A stretch of 57,388 nucleotides of DNA, taken from the NCBI GenBank assembly GCA_937908115.1, contig CALEQZ010000003.1, positions 1-57,388 of the forward strand, given 5' to 3'. The number at the start of each line of letters is the position of its first letter. The first letter of the stretch is position 1. Positions 7,589 through 15,935 of the stretch are shown here, in pieces. The translations under genes were made by a program, and so were the position numbers. Source of the DNA: an uncultured Alcaligenaceae bacterium (GTDB taxonomy: Bacteria; Pseudomonadota; Gammaproteobacteria; Burkholderiales; Burkholderiaceae_B). Below the pieces are notes generated by a model. It saw only the letters and a program-made list of their open reading frames with translations, searched no databases and was not told the origin of the DNA.

Positions 7589-8635
7589 ATGAGCTTTCAG
7601 GTCACCGTCCTTCCCAGCAATCACCGCTTTTCCGTCGAGCCGGGCCAGACCGTGCTGGACGCCGCCCTGGCCGCAGGCATCGTGTTGCCGTACAGCTGCC
7701 GCAACGGGGCGTGCTCGACCTGCAAGGGCAAGGTCGTGTCGGGCAGCTTCGAGGCTGGTCCTGCGCCCGGGCAGCTGCTCACTGCCGAGGAGTTGGCCGA
7801 CGGCTATACGCTAATGTGCCAGGTGCGGCCGGATTCGGACCTGGTCATCGAATCGACCGAGGTCCGTCTGGCTAGCGACATCGAGATCCGCAAGCTGCCG
7901 TCGCGTGTCATCGCGATGACGCGCGCGGCACCCGACGTCATGGTGCTGTCGCTGCAGCTGCCGGCCACCGAAACGTTCCGGTATTACGCCGGCCAATACG
8001 TCGAAGTCATCCTCAAGGACGGCAGGCGGCGCAGCTACTCCATGGCCGGCGCCCCGCACAAGGGCGGCCCGCTGGAGCTGCATATCCGCCACATGCCCGG
8101 CGGCGTGTTCACCGACCACGTGTTCGGCGCGGGTGCCACCCAAATGAAGGAGCGCGAAATCCTGCGCCTGGAAGGGCCGTTCGGCTCGTTCTTCTTGCGC
8201 GAGGACAGCGACAAGCCCGTGGTGCTGCTGGCCAGCGGCACGGGCTTTGCCCCGGTCAAGGCCATCGTCGAGCACATGATCCACAAGGCGATTCGCCGTC
8301 CGGTGCGGCTGTACTGGGGTGGACGCCGCCCGCACGACCTGTACATGGACGAGCTGGCGCGCAGCTGGGAAGGACAGCTGGCCGACTTCCGCTACACCCC
8401 CGTGGTGTCCGACGCGCTGCCGGAGGATGGCTGGACGGGACGCACCGGCTTCGTGCACGAGGCGGTCATGCAGGACATCCCCGACCTGTCGGGCTGGCAG
8501 GTGTATGCTTGCGGCGCGCCGGTAATGGTAGAGGCGGCGCGGCGCGATTTCTCCGCCCGGTGTGGCCTGCCCGGTGACGAGTTTTACGCTGACGCCTTCA
8601 CGTCCGAAGCCGACGTGGCGGCGGTCAAGGACTGA
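7589..8635 (+). CDS. 2Fe-2S ferredoxin-FAD/NAD(P)H reductase (CDP-6-deoxy-glucoseen reductase-like)
   Basis: 348 residues, three domains. Residues 1-90 form a plant-type 2Fe-2S ferredoxin with Cys37, Cys42, Cys45 and Cys77 (SCRNGACSTC). Residues about 100-200 form the FAD domain (RRRSYSMAGAP). Residues about 210-340 form the NAD(P) domain (VLLASGTGFAPVKAIVEHM, ending YACGAPVM). The order ferredoxin-FAD-NAD is that of CDP-6-deoxy-delta-3,4-glucoseen reductases (AscD/RfbI) and of phenol hydroxylase or methane monooxygenase reductases. No deoxysugar genes or oxygenase subunits are nearby, so that common annotation name is probably wrong for its physiology. The upstream MOSC protein is a plausible electron acceptor. 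Confidence 0.88.
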   Translation: MSFQVTVLPSNHRFSVEPGQTVLDAALAAGIVLPYSCRNGACSTCKGKVVSGSFEAGPAPGQLLTAEELADGYTLMCQVRPDSDLVIESTEVRLASDIEIRKLPSRVIAMTRAAPDVMVLSLQLPATETFRYYAGQYVEVILKDGRRRSYSMAGAPHKGGPLELHIRHMPGGVFTDHVFGAGATQMKEREILRLEGPFGSFFLREDSDKPVVLLASGTGFAPVKAIVEHMIHKAIRRPVRLYWGGRRPHDLYMDELARSWEGQLADFRYTPVVSDALPEDGWTGRTGFVHEAVMQDIPDLSGWQVYACGAPVMVEAARRDFSARCGLPGDEFYADAFTSEADVAAVKD

Positions 8636-8828
8636 CCCGCGCGCGGCGGCCGGCAGACGTCATGCGTAAGACCGGCGAGGCGGGCGCGCTGCAGGCGGTT
8701 GCCGCCTGCGCGATGCGCGGCCGCGCTCAGGGTAAACTGGCGCAGCAGCCGTTGCCGCGCCTTGCGGGCGTGCCGGCATGCCGCCTGCGCAAGCGGCGCG
8801 ACGCACATGTGCCAGGAGTCACACAGGC

Positions 8829-10082
8829 ATGAAAGTAGTGGTTTTGGGCAGCGGCATCATTGGCACGTCCACGGCATGGTGGCTGAGGCAGGCCGGCCAT
8901 GACGTCGTCGTCGTCGATCGTGCCGGCGGCCCGGCACAAGAGACGAGCTTCGCCAATGGCGGGCAGATCTCCGTGTCGTATGCCGAACCTTGGGCCAACC
9001 CCCAGGCGCCGTTCAAGCTCCTGAAGTGGATGCTGCGCGACGACGCCCCGCTATTGTTCCGCCCGCAGCTCGACTGGCGGCAATGGGTTTGGGGGCTGGC
9101 GTTCCTGCGCGAGTGCCTGCCGGGGCGCTTGGCGGGCAATGTCAAGGCCATGGTGCGGCTGGCCGAATACAGCCGCGACACGCTGCGCGCGATGCGCGCC
9201 GAACTCGGCATCGAATACGATCAGCTGCAGCGCGGCATCCTCAACTTCTACCGCGATCCGGAAGAGTTCGACGTGTCGCAGAAGGCCGCCGACTTGATGC
9301 GCGACTTTGGGGTGGACCGCCGCATTGTCTCGGCAGACGAGGTCGTGGCCATCGAGCCGGCGCTGGCGCCGCACCGCGAAAGCATCGTTGGCGGCGACTA
9401 CACGCCGGACGACGAAAGCGGCGATGTTTACCTGTTCACCCGCGCGCTGGCTGCGCGCGCCGAGGCCGCTGGCGTGGAGTTTCGCTTCAACACCCGCGTC
9501 ACGCGCCTGATCGCCGCGGGTGGCCGCGTCAATGGCGTCGAAGTCATCGAGCCGGATGGCCGGTACGGGGTCATCGCCGGCGACGCCTACGTCGCCGCCC
9601 TGGGCAGCCATACCCCGCAGTTGGTGCGCCCGCTGGGCGTGCCGTGCCTGGTCTATCCCGCCAAGGGATATTCCGCCACCTTCCCGATCGTGGACGCGCA
9701 GGCCGCGCCCACCGTCAGCCTGACCGATAGCAGCCACAAGGTGGTTTTCAGCAGGCTGGGCGACCGGCTGCGCATGGCGGGCACCGCAGAGCTGTCGGGC
9801 TATTCGCGCGCCTTGAACACCACGCGCTGCGAGGCGCTGACTGCGCTTGCGCGCGAGCTTTTTCCCGGCGCGCTCGATTTCGAGCGCGTCAATTATTGGT
9901 CGGGCCTGAGGCCGTCGACCCCGTCCAACGTTCCGCTCATCGGCCGGACCTGCGTTGCCAACCTGTACCTCAATACGGGTCACGGCACACTGGGATGGAC
10001 GATGGGCGCAGGCTCGGGCCGCGCGCTTGCCGACATCATCAGTGGCCGCCGGCCCGAGCCTGAGTTTCCCTTTCTCGCTTAG
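8829..10082 (+). CDS. dadA: D-amino acid dehydrogenase, FAD-dependent (DadA family)
   Basis: 417 residues from the ATG at 8829 (AGGAG lies about 11 bases upstream). It oxidatively deaminates D-amino acids to keto acids, passing electrons to the respiratory chain. The N-terminal dinucleotide fold is VVVLGSGIIGTSTAWWL, followed by DRAGGPAQETSFANGGQIS. The C-terminal GLRPSTPSNVPLIGRT and LNTGHGTLGWTMG complete the DadA signature. The family member in E. coli is 432 residues. No alanine racemase follows; the gene is 9 bases from a UgpB-like binding protein, which is unusual. Other DadA-like oxidoreductases would look similar, so the symbol is family-level. The 193-base gap before it holds a GC hairpin (8691-8709) and no recognisable gene. 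Confidence 0.85.
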   Translation: MKVVVLGSGIIGTSTAWWLRQAGHDVVVVDRAGGPAQETSFANGGQISVSYAEPWANPQAPFKLLKWMLRDDAPLLFRPQLDWRQWVWGLAFLRECLPGRLAGNVKAMVRLAEYSRDTLRAMRAELGIEYDQLQRGILNFYRDPEEFDVSQKAADLMRDFGVDRRIVSADEVVAIEPALAPHRESIVGGDYTPDDESGDVYLFTRALAARAEAAGVEFRFNTRVTRLIAAGGRVNGVEVIEPDGRYGVIAGDAYVAALGSHTPQLVRPLGVPCLVYPAKGYSATFPIVDAQAAPTVSLTDSSHKVVFSRLGDRLRMAGTAELSGYSRALNTTRCEALTALARELFPGALDFERVNYWSGLRPSTPSNVPLIGRTCVANLYLNTGHGTLGWTMGAGSGRALADIISGRRPEPEFPFLA

Positions 10083-10091
10083 CAGGTCTGC

Positions 10092-11408
10092 ATGAATCAT
10101 CCGACTTTCGCGGGCAAGGCCCGTACGCTGCGAGCCAGCCGGCGCGTGGCACTGGCTGCCGCGCTGGCAGCTGCCCCGGCGGCGCATGCCGCCACCGACG
10201 TCGTCGTCTGGCATACGCTGGCAGGCGCGCACCGGCAGGAGTTCGAAGCGCTTGCCAAGGACTTCAACAAGGAACAGAAGGACGTCCGCGTGGTCCTCAA
10301 GGCATTTGCCGACCAGGACGCGCTGCGCGCCGAAGCGGCCAAGGCAGGCAAGTCGCAGCGGCCGCACCTGGTACAGCTCAGCGACAACCACTCGCCCGAG
10401 GTAATCGCCGAGCACGATGCCATCCTGCCCATGCATCGCCTGCTGGCCGCCCATCCCATCAAGGACCTGGCATGGTTCCTGCCACAGACGACGAGCTTCG
10501 TGCGCGACGCCAAAGGGCAGCTGCTGGCCTTCCCTTTCATGGCCGAAGTGCCGGTCATGTTCTACAACCTTGACGCCTTCAAGAAGGCCGGGCTGGACCC
10601 GAAACGGCCGGCGCGCACTTGGGTGGCGCTGCAGACCGACCTGATCCAGCTGCGCGCGGCCGGCTACGCCTGCCCCTACGCGACCAGCCAGGAAGTGGCG
10701 GTGCACTTCGAGAACCTGGCCGCGGTCAACAAGAAGCCCTATTCGACCAACGACAACGGTTTTGGCAAGGGGGCGCCCGCGCTGCGTTTCGATTCGCTGT
10801 ACATGCGCCACCTGTCGATGATGGTCACGTGGAAGCGTTCGCTGCTGCTGGCAGCACACACGCCGGACAACGGCGCGGACGCCCGGTTCGCCAAGGGTGA
10901 ATGCGCCGTGCTGACGTCCGGGACGGGCGCGCTCGGCACCTTCCTGCAAGCCAAGGGGCTGTCGTTCGGCGTGGCGCCGCTGCCTTATTACGAGCAGGTT
11001 TCGCGCGAGGCTGGCCAGCCTTTCGTCAGCGGCTCGGCACTGTGGGCGCTGGCTGGCCATGGCAAGGACGAGGACAAGGCTACGGCGGCATTCCTGGCTT
11101 TCCTGGCCAAGCCCGTGGTCGCCGCCCGCTGGCACCAGCGCACCGGATTCTTGCCGTTGACCCAGGCGGCCTTTGCGGCTTCGGACGTGTCGTTCTACCA
11201 GCGCATTCCCGGCGCGCATAGTGTGATCGCCGCCATGCGCACGAGCCCCGGCGAAACCAGCCGCGGGTTCCGGCTGCCCAACTATCCGCGCGTGGCGTCG
11301 TTGCTGGCCACGGGCTTCGATGCAGCGCTCGAGGGCAGTGCGCCACCCATGCAGGTGCTCAACCAAATTTCGGACCAAAGCAAGGCCATCATGCAGCAGC
11401 GCCGCTGA
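10092..11408 (+). CDS. Periplasmic solute-binding protein, UgpB-like
   Basis: 438 residues with a Sec signal peptide (basic start, hydrophobic core, likely cleavage after AAPAAHA near residue 33). The mature protein belongs to family 1 extracellular binding proteins. DVVVWHTLAGAHRQEFEALAKDFN, LVQLSDNHSPEVI, FPFMAEVPVMFYNLDAFKKAGLDP and GYACPYATSQ follow UgpB, which binds sn-glycerol-3-phosphate or its diesters for ABC import. No permease or ATPase gene is adjacent, so it is an orphan binding protein or serves a transporter encoded elsewhere. It starts 9 bases after dadA, implying one transcript ending at the terminator at 11432. Confidence 0.85.
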   Translation: MNHPTFAGKARTLRASRRVALAAALAAAPAAHAATDVVVWHTLAGAHRQEFEALAKDFNKEQKDVRVVLKAFADQDALRAEAAKAGKSQRPHLVQLSDNHSPEVIAEHDAILPMHRLLAAHPIKDLAWFLPQTTSFVRDAKGQLLAFPFMAEVPVMFYNLDAFKKAGLDPKRPARTWVALQTDLIQLRAAGYACPYATSQEVAVHFENLAAVNKKPYSTNDNGFGKGAPALRFDSLYMRHLSMMVTWKRSLLLAAHTPDNGADARFAKGECAVLTSGTGALGTFLQAKGLSFGVAPLPYYEQVSREAGQPFVSGSALWALAGHGKDEDKATAAFLAFLAKPVVAARWHQRTGFLPLTQAAFAASDVSFYQRIPGAHSVIAAMRTSPGETSRGFRLPNYPRVASLLATGFDAALEGSAPPMQVLNQISDQSKAIMQQRR

Positions 11409-11431
11409 TCGCGCACACTGATGGGCGAGGG

Positions 11432-11461
11432 GCCGGCGCGCATCGCGCGCCGGCTTTTTTT
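11432..11461 (+). terminator. Rho-independent terminator after the dadA operon
   Basis: A perfect 10-bp stem (GCCGGCGCGC and its complement) with a 3-base loop is followed directly by seven T residues. This is the most canonical intrinsic terminator in the window. It ends the dadA/binding-protein transcript and separates it from the pilus cluster. The rest of the gap to 11640 shows no gene and no clear promoter. Confidence 0.9.
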
Positions 11462-11640
11462 GTCGCCGCGCGATTCGGCACCGCCTGCGCTGCGTCCGGC
11501 GCCGGTCTTGCAGGCATCGGCCAAGCTTGGCTGCGGACCGATTGCTCCATGCGTACTAGTCACGCTTGTTGGCGCGGCGGCCGCGGGCCACCATGCAGGC
11601 CATCCAAAGCCTGGGTGCTTGTCTGTCTGCAAGGTGGTCC

Positions 11641-12501
11641 ATGCGAGGGTTGCTCATCCTGTTGATCTGCGTGGCAGCCGCAACCGGCTGCGCCGGCCCG
11701 CGCGAAGAAGACGGCTGGCCTGTGCCCGCGCCTGGCCGCTATCGCTTCGACTGGCGGTTATCCGGGCATCGCGCCGTGGCGCCACTACAGGTATTCGATG
11801 ATGGCCGCGATACCTGGCTGCAGTTCACGCCCGGCCAAGCCCTGCCGGCCATCTTTGCCGTGCGCGACGGCGGTGAAATCCTCCTGCCGTACGACAGGCG
11901 CGACCCTTACGTGCGCATCGCCGGCGTCTGGCCGCACCTGCTCTTGCGCGGAGGTGGCCTGCAGGCGCATGCCCGCTCGTTGGCTGCTTCGGGCGACGCG
12001 GCCCATGCTGGATCGGCTGAGGGACCTGCGCCGGTGGCCGGGCATGTGCAAGGCGGCGCACCGGGTCCGACGCCGCAAGCGCAGGCCCTGCCCGTGCGTG
12101 TGCCGGCGGCCCAGGACGGGGTCGCGGCGGGCCAGGGACCAGCCGCGCGCGAAGCGGCTGATGCACCGGCGCCGGCCGCAGCCGCTGCGTCGCCTGCAAG
12201 GGCCGCCCAAGGCTTCGACGCCGGGCCGTCCGACGGCAACATGCGGCGCACGCTCGCGCGCTGGGCGAAGTCGGCCGGCTGGACGTTCGCACCGGAACAC
12301 TGGGCGGTCGACGTCGATATCCCCCTGACGGCAACTGCGCGCTTTCCCGCCGACTTCAAGCAGGCCGTGCGCGAGCTGCTGGCAGCCACCGAACTGTCGG
12401 ACCGTCCGCTGCAGCCTTGCTTTTATGCCAACCAGGTCTTGCGCGTGGTGCCCTGGTCCCAGCCGTGCGACCGCAGCGCGGCCGTTGGAGACGGCGCATG
12501 A
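11641..12501 (+). CDS. pilL: PilL-like lipoprotein: VirB9/TrbG-like domain + TcpQ-like domain
   Basis: 286 residues from the ATG at 11641 (AAGGTGG upstream). The N-terminus is a lipoprotein signal with the lipid-accepting Cys17 (AAATGC). Residues about 35-110 (RAVAPLQVFDDGRDTWLQF, PAIFAVRDGGEILLPY) resemble the VirB9/TrbG/CagX outer-membrane ring domain of conjugation systems. An Ala/Pro/Gly-rich linker of about 80 residues follows. The C-terminus (MRRTLARWAKSAGWTF, PLTATARFPADFKQAVREL) resembles TcpQ, which helps assemble the secretin of type IVb pili. It heads the cluster and overlaps the secretin gene by ATGA, so it probably stabilises the PilN channel. Confidence 0.75.
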   Translation: MRGLLILLICVAAATGCAGPREEDGWPVPAPGRYRFDWRLSGHRAVAPLQVFDDGRDTWLQFTPGQALPAIFAVRDGGEILLPYDRRDPYVRIAGVWPHLLLRGGGLQAHARSLAASGDAAHAGSAEGPAPVAGHVQGGAPGPTPQAQALPVRVPAAQDGVAAGQGPAAREAADAPAPAAAAASPARAAQGFDAGPSDGNMRRTLARWAKSAGWTFAPEHWAVDVDIPLTATARFPADFKQAVRELLAATELSDRPLQPCFYANQVLRVVPWSQPCDRSAAVGDGA

Positions 12502-14093
12502 GCGCGGCTCGCATCCTGGCGATGCTGGCCCTGGCGGCGCTGCCGGGCTGCGGCGTCATCGACCAGCGCGACGAGATCGCCCGGCACGAGGCGGCGGTGC
12601 GCCAGGACCTGGACGCGCGGCGCGCCGCCTTCGATCGCGGCATACGCGGGCAGGCGGATCGCCGCTCGGCGCAAGAGGTCGACCGGCCGTGGCTGGCCGG
12701 CCCGGCCCAGCCGCTTGCTCGCGAAGTGACGCTGCCTGCCGCGCTGCGCGCCGACGTCGATACCACGCTCATGTTCGCAGACGGTCCGGCCGGGTTGCCC
12801 GTCCTGGCGCAGCGGCTGATGCGGGCGACGGGCATCCCGGTGCGGGTCAGGCCGGAATGCCTGCTTCCGGCAGAAGCGTTCCTGTCGCGCTTGTCGACCG
12901 AGACCGAACCCGTCGTGGCCATGTCGACGGCGGCCGATTTCGACGGCGGGACGCGGCCGCTGCCGCAGGCATTGGATGCGCTGGCAGCCCGGTTGGACGT
13001 GCATTGGCGCTATCGCGACGGCGCGATCGAGTTCTACCGGACCGAGACGCGGGTGTTCGACGTGCGCAGCCTGACCCAATCCGCCCGCGCCGATGCCCGG
13101 CTGGGGCGCACGGCCCACGCGGCCGAGGGCGGCTTCGAGAATGCATCCAATACCACGCTGACCGTGGGCGACCATGACACGCTGGGGGCCGTCAGGGCCC
13201 GCATCGAGCCGTTCTTGACGCGGGCAGGCGTCATCGCTGCGCAGCCCGGCGCCGATACGTCGATCGTCATCACCGATACCCCGCGCGCGCTTTCCGAGGT
13301 CGCACGCTTCCTGGAGCGGGAGAACCGCGCCCTGACGCGGCGGGTTCGCCTGGTGTTCGAGGAAATCACGCTGGCACGCCATGACCGCGGGGCGATGGCG
13401 ATCGACTGGGGCGCCATCTATGCAGCCGGCAAGGCTGTGCTGGCTGGCGCCATGCCCGGCGCGCCCACGCCGGCCGGTGCGGCCGCGCTGTCGGCCGGCA
13501 TCGACGACGGACCCTTTGCCGATTCGCGGGCGCTGGTGGCGGCGCTGAGCGAAATCGGCACGGTCGTCAGGCATACCAGCGTGCCCGTGCTGACCCTGAA
13601 CAGGCGCCCGGTCACCCATGCGGTGCGCACGACCTTCTCCTACATCGACCAAGTGCAGACGACGTCGATCGGCACGGTGGGGGCCGACGGCGTGCAGGGC
13701 GCGCTGCCGTCGGTATCGATCAGCCAGAAAGAAGAGACCGTGGGCACGTTGCTGACGCTGGTGCCGGACGTACAGGAAAACGGCCAGATCCTGCTGTCGG
13801 TCTCCTACGACAACACCGTCGCCGAGCCGCTGCGTACGGTCACTTTCGGCAGCCAGGACAACCAGGTGCAGATCCAGCAGATCACCATTGACGGCAACGG
13901 GACGGTGCAGCAGGTCGAACTGCGGCCCGGCCAGCCCGTGGTCATATCGGGCTTTGACCGCAGCTTGCAGGAATACGACCGCAGGCGGCTGGACCGTTCC
14001 GCGCCCTTGGCCGTGGGCGGCGGTGACAGTGCCAACGAAGAGCGCCGCACGACCTTGCTGGTGTTGACTGCGCGGGCCGAGGAGGGCAACTGA
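12498..14093 (+). CDS. pilN: Type IVb pilus secretin lipoprotein PilN
   Basis: 531 residues from the ATG that overlaps the pilL stop. The lipobox ALPGC places lipidated Cys at residue 18. The C-terminal half is a secretin domain: SVPVLTLNRRPVTHAVRTTF, VGTLLTLVPDVQENGQILLSVSYD and RPGQPVVISGF. It forms the outer-membrane ring through which the pilus passes. Length and arrangement match PilN of the R64/EPEC-type thin pili. It overlaps pilO by one base (TGATG). Confidence 0.9.
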   Translation: MSAARILAMLALAALPGCGVIDQRDEIARHEAAVRQDLDARRAAFDRGIRGQADRRSAQEVDRPWLAGPAQPLAREVTLPAALRADVDTTLMFADGPAGLPVLAQRLMRATGIPVRVRPECLLPAEAFLSRLSTETEPVVAMSTAADFDGGTRPLPQALDALAARLDVHWRYRDGAIEFYRTETRVFDVRSLTQSARADARLGRTAHAAEGGFENASNTTLTVGDHDTLGAVRARIEPFLTRAGVIAAQPGADTSIVITDTPRALSEVARFLERENRALTRRVRLVFEEITLARHDRGAMAIDWGAIYAAGKAVLAGAMPGAPTPAGAAALSAGIDDGPFADSRALVAALSEIGTVVRHTSVPVLTLNRRPVTHAVRTTFSYIDQVQTTSIGTVGADGVQGALPSVSISQKEETVGTLLTLVPDVQENGQILLSVSYDNTVAEPLRTVTFGSQDNQVQIQQITIDGNGTVQQVELRPGQPVVISGFDRSLQEYDRRRLDRSAPLAVGGGDSANEERRTTLLVLTARAEEGN

Positions 14094-15436
14094 TGCGGGG
14101 GATGCTGGCGAGGATGCGCCGCCGCGTGCCGGTCGAGCGTGCTGGCGCGGCGTGCGCGCAAACGGAACCGGCCTGGGTTTCGGTGCCGGGCGCGGACGCA
14201 CCGGTGCTGGTCCTGGGCATGCACTGGGCGCCGTTGATGGGCGCCGATTCCCATGCGCAGGCGCGGCGTCGCGCCCGCAAGGCGCGTGCGACGCACTACG
14301 TGGTCTCCGATGCGCAGGTTGCCACCATGGGATGCGTGCGGCTACCGAAGGCGCTTCGCGGACGCAACCTGCATGCGGCGGCCTTGGTATTTGCCCGGCT
14401 GCACCCGCACGGCGTGGCCGTCGGGGTGTTCGACCTGCCCGACGGGCGGGCATGGGTGGTCGCCGTGCAGGCCGGTGCCGTATTGCCCGAGGGCGATTGC
14501 GTCTGCGCCGACGTCGAACGGGCCCGCAGCCATGGTCAGTCCCTGGTCGCCCGCCATCGCGGCCCGTCGGTGCAGGCGATGGGGCTGGCCGAACTGGCCG
14601 CCGCGCGCGCGCCGGCCACGCAATTGTCCGAGCCCGCGTCGCGCTGGCGCAGCCTGCCGTTGCCCATGCGCGTGCTGCCGCTGCTGCTTTGCGCGGCCTA
14701 TGCGGCGCAAAGCGGACCCCGCGCGGTGATGGAGTTGGTCCGCGCCGATACAGCCGCGCCCGCGGTCGACGCAGGCTTGGCATGGCGCCAAGCGTTGCTT
14801 GGAGCCGTGGCGGGCCTGCCCCTGCATACCGCACAGGATAGGGCCGCACTGCTGTACGGCTTGCGCCGCTTGCCGGCGTCCATCGGCGGCTGGGCCTTGC
14901 GCCGCGCGGCGTGTGACGCCGGCCCCGGCGGTTGGCAATGCGCGGCGGTCTACCTGCGCAACGCGCGCGGCGCGAGCAACGCCGGCCTGGCGGCGTTACT
15001 GGCGCCAGGGTTCCGGGCCGAGTTCAAGACCTTGGACGAGGCCGCGCTGTCCTGGCGCGTGCCGGCCGTCGGCGCGCCGGTCGATCCCCATGCCTGGCCG
15101 GCGTCGCCGATCATCGAAACCGAATACGCCACCCGGCTGCAGGCCGCGCGCGCTGCCTTCCTGCGCATCGATCTGGGCGCGCCCGTGCCCGTACCGGTGG
15201 CAGCACCCCACGACGAGCGCGGGGTGCCGTTGGTCCGGCCGCCAGGGATGATCGAGCCGCGCAGCCGCCCCTTGAGCGCGCAGGGGCCATTGCGCTCGCT
15301 TGCCTTGCTGGCACACCGGCCGCCGCCCGGCGCCTGGCGCCGGCTGACGTTGGAGGTCGCCCCGGATCGGCGTCCGGGGCTGGAAGGCAGCCAGCTGATG
15401 GCTCGCTTGGAAGGAGTCGTCTATGAAAAACGTTGA
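14093..15436 (+). CDS. pilO: Type IVb pilus assembly protein PilO
   Basis: 447 residues. The N-terminal half is soluble, with LPKALRGRNLHAAALVFA and a PDGRAWVVAVQAGAVLP segment typical of the PilO2 family of type IVb pili. A single hydrophobic helix sits near residues 185-205 (PMRVLPLLLCAAYAAQ), followed by a periplasmic C-terminal half. PilO anchors in the inner membrane and links the ATPase platform to the secretin. The TGATG junction with pilN implies translational coupling. It overlaps pilP by 14 bases. The gene is among the most GC-rich here, and several long antisense frames across it are artefacts. Confidence 0.8.
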   Translation: MRGMLARMRRRVPVERAGAACAQTEPAWVSVPGADAPVLVLGMHWAPLMGADSHAQARRRARKARATHYVVSDAQVATMGCVRLPKALRGRNLHAAALVFARLHPHGVAVGVFDLPDGRAWVVAVQAGAVLPEGDCVCADVERARSHGQSLVARHRGPSVQAMGLAELAAARAPATQLSEPASRWRSLPLPMRVLPLLLCAAYAAQSGPRAVMELVRADTAAPAVDAGLAWRQALLGAVAGLPLHTAQDRAALLYGLRRLPASIGGWALRRAACDAGPGGWQCAAVYLRNARGASNAGLAALLAPGFRAEFKTLDEAALSWRVPAVGAPVDPHAWPASPIIETEYATRLQAARAAFLRIDLGAPVPVPVAAPHDERGVPLVRPPGMIEPRSRPLSAQGPLRSLALLAHRPPPGAWRRLTLEVAPDRRPGLEGSQLMARLEGVVYEKR

Positions 15437-15935
15437 GCCGGTTTGGTGGCGGCTGCTGCGCTTGGGAGGCCGGCGCCTGGCCGCCTGGCACGCCGCTGCG
15501 TGCTGGCTGGCGGCGCCAGCCGCTGCACAGCCGGACATAGTAGCCATGCAGGCGGTCGAGCGCGACGTGCGGCTGGTGCAAGACCTTCTGGAATTGGACG
15601 CCCAGGCCGCCTTGGCGGCCGAGCGCCGCCGCGCCGCACCGCCCGAAGGTCCGGTGCCGGGATACGCCGGGTCCGGTGCCGCCCCGACGCCGGATGCGCC
15701 CGCGCGATCGCTGCGGCTGGCGGCGATCTACGGCGTATCCGGCCGACTGCACGCCGATGTGGTGATCGATGGTGCCCTGCACACTTACCGGGCGGGGCGG
15801 CCATTGCCGGTGGGGGTGCCACACGGGTTCGGCCTGCCCAGGATGACGCGCATTGCCGGCGCATGCGCGGAGTTCGACCGCGGCGATGGCCCGCAGCGGC
15901 TATGCCTGGCAAAAGGGGCAGGGGAGGCGCCATGA
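15423..15935 (+). CDS. pilP: Type IV pilus biogenesis protein PilP
   Basis: 170 residues with an N-terminal signal sequence (LAAWHAAACWLAAPAAAQ) and a periplasmic domain containing LRLAAIYGVSGRLHADVVIDG and YRAGRPLPVG. This resembles type IVb PilP, a small periplasmic protein that bridges PilO and the secretin. Assignment rests on size, export signal and position between pilO and the ATPase gene more than on strong motifs. It overlaps pilO by 14 bases and pilQ by ATGA. Confidence 0.75.
   Translation: MKNVEPVWWRLLRLGGRRLAAWHAAACWLAAPAAAQPDIVAMQAVERDVRLVQDLLELDAQAALAAERRRAAPPEGPVPGYAGSGAAPTPDAPARSLRLAAIYGVSGRLHADVVIDGALHTYRAGRPLPVGVPHGFGLPRMTRIAGACAEFDRGDGPQRLCLAKGAGEAP

Noticed and set aside
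9051..11378. 775-codon open frame on the minus strand
   Set aside because: It lies antisense to dadA and the UgpB-like gene, both of which match known families. Its translation is rich in Arg, Gly, His and Ala with no domain, a usual artefact of high-GC third positions.
12423..14849. 808-codon open frame on the minus strand across pilN and pilO
   Set aside because: Composition is Arg/Pro/Ala-dominated with no recognisable fold, while the plus strand encodes a clear secretin and PilO.
15443..15931. Long N-terminal extension of PilQ (163 codons)
   Set aside because: It overlaps pilP entirely and reads as Arg/Ala-rich nonsense. The ATG at 15932 overlapping the pilP stop fits the cluster's style.
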